A stretch of 64,000 bases of DNA, from NCBI GenBank assembly GCA_937958475.1, contig CALFXR010000196.1, forward strand, positions 77,012-141,011, written 5' to 3'. This document shows positions 58,081 to 64,000 of the stretch, piece after piece. The stretch is from an uncultured Mesorhizobium sp. Its GTDB lineage: Bacteria > Pseudomonadota > Alphaproteobacteria > Rhizobiales > Rhizobiaceae. Under the pieces are notes generated by a model. It worked only from the letters and a program-made list of their open reading frames with translations. It ran no database searches and was not told where the DNA came from. Position 1 is the stretch's first letter. Each line of letters begins with the position of its first letter. The position numbers and the translations under genes are program-made.

Positions 58081-61000
58081 TTACTCGGCCGCCTTGGGAT
58101 AAGCCATCGGCAGTTCCTCCGGCTTGACCTCTGCTGCGGCCTCCGTCGTCGCCGCCGCGACCGCGTCGGGACGCTTGCGGCGCAGCAGGCGGTCGAGCAG
58201 CGAACGATGGCCCGCGGCCCGCTTGTCGCGGGTGAAGACCATCAGCATCGACGGCGTCACCACCAGCGTCAGCAGCGTGGCGAAGGACAGGCCGAAGACG
58301 ATGGCGCTCGACAGCGCGATCCACCACTGGGTCGACGGCGCGTTGATCGTGGTCTCGTGGTGGAAGATCTCCAGCCCGAGGCCGAAGGCGATCGGCAGGA
58401 CGCCGAGGATCGCCGACATCGCCGTCAGCACGACCGGGCGGGCGCGCTCGCGGCAGGTCTGCAGCACGGCGTCGAGCTTGTTCCAGCCTTCCTCGCGCAG
58501 CCGGTCGTAGGTGTCGATCAGCACGATGTTGTTGTTGACCACGACGCCGGCGAGCGCGATGACGCCGATGCCCGACATGACGATGCCGAAGGTCTGGCCG
58601 GTGAGCAGCAGGCCGAGGAACACGCCGATCGTCGCCATGACCACGCAGGACAGCACCAGCAACACGCTGGTGAACTTGTTGAACTGCGCCAGCAGCACGA
58701 CGAAGATCAGGAAGATCGCGGCGCCGAAGGCCTTGCTCAGGAAGGCGCTGGCCTCCTCGCTGTCCTGGTTCGAGCCGGCGAGCTTCCAGCGCACGTCGCC
58801 GAGATCCATCTCCGCCAGCGCCTGGCTGACGGCCGCCTGGACGACCGCCACCTGGTGGCCGGACGCCACGTTCGCCTGCACGACGACGGTGCGCTGGGCG
58901 TCGATGCGGTTGAGGTTGCCGACCTTCGGTTCCGCCTTGCGGATGACGAAGTTGGAGATCGGTACCGCACCCTGCGCCGTCTCGACGCGGAGCTGGTCGA
59001 GGGTGGCCAGCGTCCGCCGGTCCTCCGGCACTCGCAGGCGGATGTCCACAGCGTCGTCGGAGCCCGCGGGGCGATAGTCGGTGAGCTTGAGGCCGGTGGT
59101 GACCAGCTGCACCACCGTGCCGACGGACACCGGGCTGATGCCATACTGCGCCGCCTTGGTGCGATCGACCTGGAGCGCCCAGTCGACGCCGGGCGGCGGC
59201 AAGCCGTCGGAGATGTCGATGACGCCGTCGATGCCGCCGATCTTGGCCGCAACCTTCCGCGCCACATCGCCGAGCCCGGAAGGATCGGTCGCCGACAGAC
59301 GGATCTGGACCGGCTTGCCCGATGTCGGTCCGGCTTCGGGAACGCGCACCTCGACGTCGACGCCGGGGATGCCCGCCATCACGCCGCGCAGGTCGTCGAG
59401 GATGTCGTTCGCCGGCTTGCGCTCGCGCCAGTCGATGAACTCGTACTGGATGACGCCGATGACGTCCTCGGGAACGTCGGCGCCGCCGCCCTGGCTCTTG
59501 CCGACGCGGGTGTAGACCGAGCTGACGCCCGGCCAGCCGAGCAGCTTCTCCTCAGCCTGGCGGGTCGCGGCGTCCATCTCGGCAAGCGACAGGTTGCCGC
59601 GCGCATGGACATAGAGCAGGCCGTAGTCGGGCTCGACGCTCGGGAAGAACTCGACACCCGCACCGTAGTTCGAATAGGCGACCTGCACGCCGACCAGGAG
59701 GCCGACGGTCAGCACGAGGACCGTCTTGGGGAAGCGCACGGCCTTCTTGACCACGGCCATGTACCAGCCGTCGCGATTGTCTTCCTCATCGTGGACGTGC
59801 GTCTTGGCGATGAGCGCGCCGATCGTCGGCGTGAACACCAGGGCGTAGAGCATCGATGCCGAGAGCGTCACGATCAGCGTGATCGGCATGTATTTCATGA
59901 AGTCGCCGATGATGCCCGGCCAGAACAGCAGTGGCGAGAATGCGGCGACGCGGGTCATGGTCGCCGCGATCACCGGCCCGGCCATGCGCTTGGCGGCGAG
60001 TTCGAAGGCCTGTGCCCTCGGCATGCCTTCCGACATCCGCCGCTCTGCGAACTCGGTGACGATGATCGCGTCGTCGACCAGCATGCCGACCGCCAGGATC
60101 AGGCTGAACAGCACGATCATGTTGATCGTGTAGCCCATCAGGGCGAGCAGCAGGATGCCCATCAGGAACGAGGACGGGATGGCGAGGCCGATCAGCAGCG
60201 AGGCGCGGCCGGACAGCGAATAGAGGATGACGATGAACACCAGGATGACGGCGATCATCACGTGGTTCTGCAGGTCGTTGAGCAGCTGCAGCACGAAGAC
60301 CGACTTGTCCTGCGTGTAGGTGACGCTCATCCCTTCCGGGAGCTGCTTCTGGAACTCGTCGGCGACGGCCTTCACGTGGTCGAGCATGTCGACGATGTTG
60401 GCGCCGACGCGCTTCTTGACCTCGATGGCGATCGCCGGCTGACCATCCAGGCGGGTGATCGACTGGGCGTCCTTGAAGCTCGAACGGATGGTGGCGAGGT
60501 CCTGGGCGCGCACGACGGCGTTGGGACCAGCCGCGATCGGCAGGTTGGCGACGTCCTCGACCGTCTCGATGAGCGACGGCACCTTGACCGCGTAGCGGCC
60601 TTCCTCGCCCTCGATGTTGCCTGCGGCGACGAGGCTGTTGCCGGCGCCGATGGCCTGGATGAGCTGGTCGAGCCTCAGGCCGTAGGACGAAAGCTTCACC
60701 GGGTCGATGATGGCCTCGACCAGATCGTCGCGGGCGCCCTGCAGCGTCCCTTCCAGCACGCCGGGCACTTCCTCGATGCGGTCGCGCAGCTCGCGCGCGG
60801 CGGTCGTCAGCACGCGCTCGGGCACGTGTCCGGACAGCGTGACGACGAGCACCGGGAATTCGGAGACGTTGACCTCGTTGACCGTCGGCTCGTCGGCGTT
60901 CTGCGGCAGGTCGCGCTTGGCGTCGGAGACCTTGTTGCGGGTCTCCTGCAGCGCGGTTTCCAGATCGGTGGACGGGTCGAATTCGAGCAGGACGTAGCCA

Positions 61001-61263
61001 CCGCCCTGATAGGCGGTCGAGCGCATCTCCTTGACGCCCTTGAGCGACTTCAGGCGCGTCTCGACCGGCCTGAGCAGCAGCCGCTCGGAATCCTCCGGCG
61101 AAATGCCCTGGTAGCCGAGGCTGACGTAGATGATGGGGATCGCGACGTCCGGCTCGGCTTCCTTGGGCACCGACTGGTAGGCGACGGCGCCCGCCAGGAT
61201 GAGGAAGACGAGGATGGAGAGGGTGAGACGTGCGTTGCGGATCGCGAGCTTGACGATATCCAT
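58081..61263 (-). CDS. RND efflux transporter permease (AcrB/MexF-like, HAE1 type)
   Basis: 1060-residue inner-membrane pump, 12 helices and two large periplasmic loops. DVAIPIIYVSLGYQGISPED and ERLLLRPVETRLKSLKGVKE are porter-domain segments; GMLVDDAIIVTEFAERRM is motif D with the proton-relay Asp pair in helix 4. Exports drugs or hydrophobic compounds with the adaptor encoded upstream and an outer-membrane channel elsewhere. Starts 3 bases after the adaptor gene. Confidence 0.93.
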   Translation of the reverse strand: MDIVKLAIRNARLTLSILVFLILAGAVAYQSVPKEAEPDVAIPIIYVSLGYQGISPEDSERLLLRPVETRLKSLKGVKEMRSTAYQGGGYVLLEFDPSTDLETALQETRNKVSDAKRDLPQNADEPTVNEVNVSEFPVLVVTLSGHVPERVLTTAARELRDRIEEVPGVLEGTLQGARDDLVEAIIDPVKLSSYGLRLDQLIQAIGAGNSLVAAGNIEGEEGRYAVKVPSLIETVEDVANLPIAAGPNAVVRAQDLATIRSSFKDAQSITRLDGQPAIAIEVKKRVGANIVDMLDHVKAVADEFQKQLPEGMSVTYTQDKSVFVLQLLNDLQNHVMIAVILVFIVILYSLSGRASLLIGLAIPSSFLMGILLLALMGYTINMIVLFSLILAVGMLVDDAIIVTEFAERRMSEGMPRAQAFELAAKRMAGPVIAATMTRVAAFSPLLFWPGIIGDFMKYMPITLIVTLSASMLYALVFTPTIGALIAKTHVHDEEDNRDGWYMAVVKKAVRFPKTVLVLTVGLLVGVQVAYSNYGAGVEFFPSVEPDYGLLYVHARGNLSLAEMDAATRQAEEKLLGWPGVSSVYTRVGKSQGGGADVPEDVIGVIQYEFIDWRERKPANDILDDLRGVMAGIPGVDVEVRVPEAGPTSGKPVQIRLSATDPSGLGDVARKVAAKIGGIDGVIDISDGLPPPGVDWALQVDRTKAAQYGISPVSVGTVVQLVTTGLKLTDYRPAGSDDAVDIRLRVPEDRRTLATLDQLRVETAQGAVPISNFVIRKAEPKVGNLNRIDAQRTVVVQANVASGHQVAVVQAAVSQALAEMDLGDVRWKLAGSNQDSEEASAFLSKAFGAAIFLIFVVLLAQFNKFTSVLLVLSCVVMATIGVFLGLLLTGQTFGIVMSGIGVIALAGVVVNNNIVLIDTYDRLREEGWNKLDAVLQTCRERARPVVLTAMSAILGVLPIAFGLGLEIFHHETTINAPSTQWWIALSSAIVFGLSFATLLTLVVTPSMLMVFTRDKRAAGHRSLLDRLLRRKRPDAVAAATTEAAAEVKPEELPMAYPKAAE

Positions 61264-61266
61264 GGG

Positions 61267-62400
61267 CTACTGCGTCCCGCCCGTGACTTCGCCGATCAGC
61301 TTCTTGATCGTCTCCTGGTCGGCCTCGACGGCGTTCACCGTCTCGCCCTCGACGACGAGGTCCTGCCCGGCGACGATGACGCGTGCCCCGGCGGGGATGC
61401 CGCCGAGCACGAGGCCGGTGGGCGAATCGTCGATCAGATCGATCGGATGGAACGTGACCTTGTTGTCGGCGCCGACCGCGCGGATGCCGAGGTCGCCGTT
61501 CGCGCTCAGCGTCACCACGGAGCGCGGCAGGACGACGGCGTCGGCCGGTTCGGCACGGACCACGATCTCGGCCGTCATGCCCGCCGGAATCAGGCCGTCG
61601 GCATTGGGAACCTCGATCTCGATGGGGAAGGTGCGGGTGGCGGCGGACGCGTCTCGGCTGATGTAGCGGAGCGTTCCGCGGTGTATCTCGCCGTTCACCA
61701 GGCGCATGTCGGCGACGTCACCGATCTTGACGTAGCGCAGATCGCGCTCGCTGATCTCGCCGGTTCCGATCACCGGATCGAGGTCGAGGATGGTCGCGAC
61801 CTGGCCGCCCTGGGCGACCGAACTGCCCAGTTCGACGCTGATCCTGTCGATCAGCCCGTCGAACGGCGCGCGGACCTCGTTGCGCTCGAGTTCGGAGATC
61901 GCGGCCTGCAACTGCGACTTGGCGGCGGCCAGCGCCGAGCGCGAGCTGTCGAGCTGCAGCTTCGGCAGGCTGCCGCCCTTGGACAGGCGTTCGGCGGCTT
62001 CCCATTCGGCTTGGCGCTGGGCGAGGAGCGCCTTCGCGGTCTCGACGGCGGCCTCCTTCTCCTCGGCCGAAAGCTTCATGAGCAGATCGCCGGCCTTGAC
62101 GTGATCGCCCTTCTGGAAAGGCAGCTCCGCGACGATGCCTGCGGCGCGGACCGTCATCACGGCGCGCTTGTCGGCCTGGGTCTGGCCGGAAATGCGGATC
62201 GCACGGGCATGATTGACGCGCGGGGGCGCGACGACTGCCACGGTGCGCACGATCGCATCGGCCTTTTTCGGCTCGGCGGGGGTCGTGCCCGCTTCCGTCT
62301 GGGCGCTGCCGACGGACGAGAACTCGCCCGTCAACATCCAGGCAGCAAAGCCGATCGTTACGGCGACGGCCGCGAGCTTGTGGAACTTGAACTTGCTCAT
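61267..62400 (-). CDS. RND efflux periplasmic adaptor (membrane fusion protein)
   Basis: 377 residues. N-terminal membrane anchor/signal (LAAVAVTIGFAAWMLTG), biotinyl-lipoyl domain (GIVAELPFQKGDHVKAGDLL), alpha-hairpin (ETAKALLAQRQAEWEAAERL) and beta-barrel domain (PVIGTGEISERDLRYVKIGD). No lipobox Cys. It links the permease to an outer-membrane factor. First gene of a two-gene operon, 3 bases from the permease. Upstream (62401-62681) contains TGCAGTGCA (62534-62542), a weak palindrome that could bind a regulator. Confidence 0.93.
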   Translation of the reverse strand: MSKFKFHKLAAVAVTIGFAAWMLTGEFSSVGSAQTEAGTTPAEPKKADAIVRTVAVVAPPRVNHARAIRISGQTQADKRAVMTVRAAGIVAELPFQKGDHVKAGDLLMKLSAEEKEAAVETAKALLAQRQAEWEAAERLSKGGSLPKLQLDSSRSALAAAKSQLQAAISELERNEVRAPFDGLIDRISVELGSSVAQGGQVATILDLDPVIGTGEISERDLRYVKIGDVADMRLVNGEIHRGTLRYISRDASAATRTFPIEIEVPNADGLIPAGMTAEIVVRAEPADAVVLPRSVVTLSANGDLGIRAVGADNKVTFHPIDLIDDSPTGLVLGGIPAGARVIVAGQDLVVEGETVNAVEADQETIKKLIGEVTGGTQ

Positions 62401-62681
62401 TGGTCCTTTCCGACGCCCCGCTCGCCCCGGCCGTCCGCGACGGACACGGGGTTCGATATGGGCTCGTGTTGTTCGGCCTTCAATCCGCCCTCAACTGCGG
62501 CAAGACCCGAAAGCGCGCCTTTTATCCTATCGCTGCAGTGCAATATAGTCAGAAACAGTGAAGTGGTTATCAAGATTGGTGGTGATGAGGGCATGCGTCC
62601 GGCCTTGAAAGCGCCTTTTCGACGGTCATGGGCCTTTCTTGCCCGGGATGTCAGCAGGCGTCAGCAGAATCGGCGCCCGCC

Positions 62682-64000
62682 TCATGCAAAGCTGAATTCC
62701 CGCCCTAGAGGCAGGCGGCGCGCACGCTTGCCGGTCAGCGCGAAGAGAGCGTTGGCCAGCGCCGGAGCCGCCGGCGGCGTGCCGATTTCGCCGACGCCGC
62801 CCATCTTGTGGTAGTTCTGCAGGATCGCGACCTCGAACTGCGGGCACTGGTGGATGCGCAGCGCGTCGAAGTCGTGGAAGTTCGACTGCTCCACCATGCC
62901 CCCGGCGAGCGTGATCTCCTGGCCCATCGCCGCCGACAGGCCGAAAACGACGGCCGAGGTGAGCTGCGCCTCGATGATGCCGGGATCGATCGCGGTGCCG
63001 ACGTCGGCTGCGATCCAGACCTTGTCGATGCGGATGCCGGACGGCGTGCCGCTGACCTGCACGACCTCGCCGACCCAGGAGCCGAAGGACAGCGTGAAGG
63101 CGAAGCCCTTCGCGGTGCCGGCCGGCAGGGGCTCGCCCCATTTCGCCATCTCGGCGACCTTGTCGACCACCTTCACGGCGGCGGGATGGGCTGCCATCAG
63201 CCTGCGGCGCATGTCGACCGGATCGAGGCCGCCCTTCGCGGCGATCTCGTCCATGAAGCCTTCATGGAAGAAGCCGTTGAAGGAATTGCCGACCGAGCGC
63301 CAGAAGCCGACCGGCACGCCGAGGTCGGCCTTGGCGCCGGACACGCGGTAGTCGGCGATCGTGTAGGGCTGGTCGTGCGCGCCCTGGGTGATCGTCCCGT
63401 CCGGACCGGCCGGCGACAGCGACGGGAAGGTGCGGTGCATGACGCTGCCGATGATCGACGGCGCCGCGATGCGCATGTCGAGCGCCACCGGCAGCCCGTC
63501 CTCGCCCAGCCGGGCGCGGAAGCGACCCTTCGCCGCCGGGCGGTAGGTGTCGTGGCGGACATCCTCCTCGCGGCTCCAGATCACCTTGACGGGACGGCCC
63601 TCGACCGCCTTCGCCATGATCGCGGCATAGATGGTCGTGTCCACCTCGCGCCGGCCGAAGCCGCCGCCGAGCGACGTCGTGTGCGCGGTGACGTCGGCGG
63701 ATTCGAGCCCGATCGCCGCGCCGCTAAGATATTCGACCAGCGTCGGCATCTGGTTCGGCGCCCAGATATCCAGCTTGCCGTCCTTCACCCGCGCCGTGGC
63801 GTTCATCGGCTCCATGCAGGCATGCGCCAGGAACGGAACCGAATACTCTGCCTCGATCACCCGCTCGGCCGGCGCGTCGGCGAAGGCGACATCCACGTCT
63901 CCGTCGTCGCGCCCGCTGGATCCTTCCGTCTGGAGCGCGTCGCTAAGCGCCTTGTCGACCGCGGCGCTGTCGGCCGGGTAGGCGGGCTTGCCCCAGTCCG
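62682..64000 (-). CDS. Molybdenum hydroxylase large subunit, 5' end outside window (isoquinoline 1-oxidoreductase/aldehyde dehydrogenase type)
   Basis: C-terminal ~439 residues of a molybdopterin-binding subunit; the frame is open to the window edge (no stop up to base 64000), and the family is about 700-750 residues. Signatures: LGGGFGRREVDTTIYAAIMA, AAPSIIGSVMHRTF, and GGVGEIGTPPAAPALANALF near the C-terminus, where the Glu of GVGE is the conserved catalytic base. It resembles IorB-type enzymes that hydroxylate N-heteroaromatics or oxidise aldehydes. Its [2Fe-2S] partner should lie upstream, outside the window. This is the second such enzyme here. Confidence 0.88.
   Translation of the reverse strand, partial: DWGKPAYPADSAAVDKALSDALQTEGSSGRDDGDVDVAFADAPAERVIEAEYSVPFLAHACMEPMNATARVKDGKLDIWAPNQMPTLVEYLSGAAIGLESADVTAHTTSLGGGFGRREVDTTIYAAIMAKAVEGRPVKVIWSREEDVRHDTYRPAAKGRFRARLGEDGLPVALDMRIAAPSIIGSVMHRTFPSLSPAGPDGTITQGAHDQPYTIADYRVSGAKADLGVPVGFWRSVGNSFNGFFHEGFMDEIAAKGGLDPVDMRRRLMAAHPAAVKVVDKVAEMAKWGEPLPAGTAKGFAFTLSFGSWVGEVVQVSGTPSGIRIDKVWIAADVGTAIDPGIIEAQLTSAVVFGLSAAMGQEITLAGGMVEQSNFHDFDALRIHQCPQFEVAILQNYHKMGGVGEIGTPPAAPALANALFALTGKRARRLPLGREFSFA

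Noticed and set aside
58009..62814. A 1601-residue open frame on the plus strand over the RND operon
   Set aside because: It is antisense to a well-supported permease and adaptor, with Arg/Asp/His-rich content expected from the complementary strand of GC-rich genes.

Overview
The window is GC-rich, densely coded bacterial chromosome. An alphaproteobacterium of the order Hyphomicrobiales, Phyllobacteriaceae-like, is suggested by GapR (DUF2312), DUF4164 next to ZapA, the tkt-gap pair, a LivHMGF operon with a DUF6867 membrane protein, the Blh/DUF442 sulfide module and the promoter style (TTGAC/CTAT). This taxonomic call is inference. No rRNA, tRNA, CRISPR array, insertion sequence or prophage was seen.

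Layout. 1-1589: the end of a TRAP transporter permease and an FMN reductase. 1591-4740: modABC-modE molybdate uptake (minus strand) with two ModE-type operators. 5026-15344: a long minus-strand catabolic operon (HpaI-type aldolase, SDR, tripartite tricarboxylate transporter TctB/TctA/TctC, SnoaL-like protein, OsmC-like protein, two-subunit molybdenum hydroxylase, GST). Opposite it lie a beta-keto acid cleavage enzyme and a bicupin (15542-17385), then a quinone-oxidoreductase-like gene, a DUF6282 hydrolase and a divergent IclR regulator (to 20339). Together these look like one catabolic island whose substrate I cannot name.

20394-22233: GapR and an M48 lipoprotein protease. 22388-26821: thiBPQ under a TPP riboswitch, divergent from thiamine diphosphokinase. 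26823-29946: an ABC-F ATPase, a CcdAB toxin-antitoxin pair, ZapA and DUF4164. 30219-33416: transketolase and GAPDH, closed by a perfect hairpin. 33505-34759: sulfide detoxification (DUF442 and Blh). 35079-36941: a chemoreceptor.

36956-39565: LysR and methylmalonate-semialdehyde dehydrogenase. 39568-43557: a trans-4-hydroxyproline catabolic cluster (GntR, pyrroline-hydroxycarboxylate deaminase, D-hydroxyproline dehydrogenase, 4-hydroxyproline epimerase) with two identical palindromic operators. 43886-50064: branched-chain amino acid ABC transporter livHMGF, DUF6867 and a binding protein; LivG carries an unusual C-terminal helix-hairpin-helix extension. 50215-55845: pyruvate carboxylase, a glycosyltransferase and an MFS transporter. 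55827-57974: LysR, an NAD(P)-binding protein and DUF3309. 58014-62400: an RND efflux pump. 62682-64000: the C-terminal part of a second molybdenum hydroxylase that runs off the window.

The genes link up in several ways. Molybdate uptake sits beside one molybdenum hydroxylase and in the same window as another. Hydroxyproline and branched-chain amino acid uptake and breakdown converge on central metabolism through MmsA, pyruvate carboxylase, Tkt and Gap. The most novel material is the unassigned catabolic island (5026-20339) and the LivG-HhH fusion.
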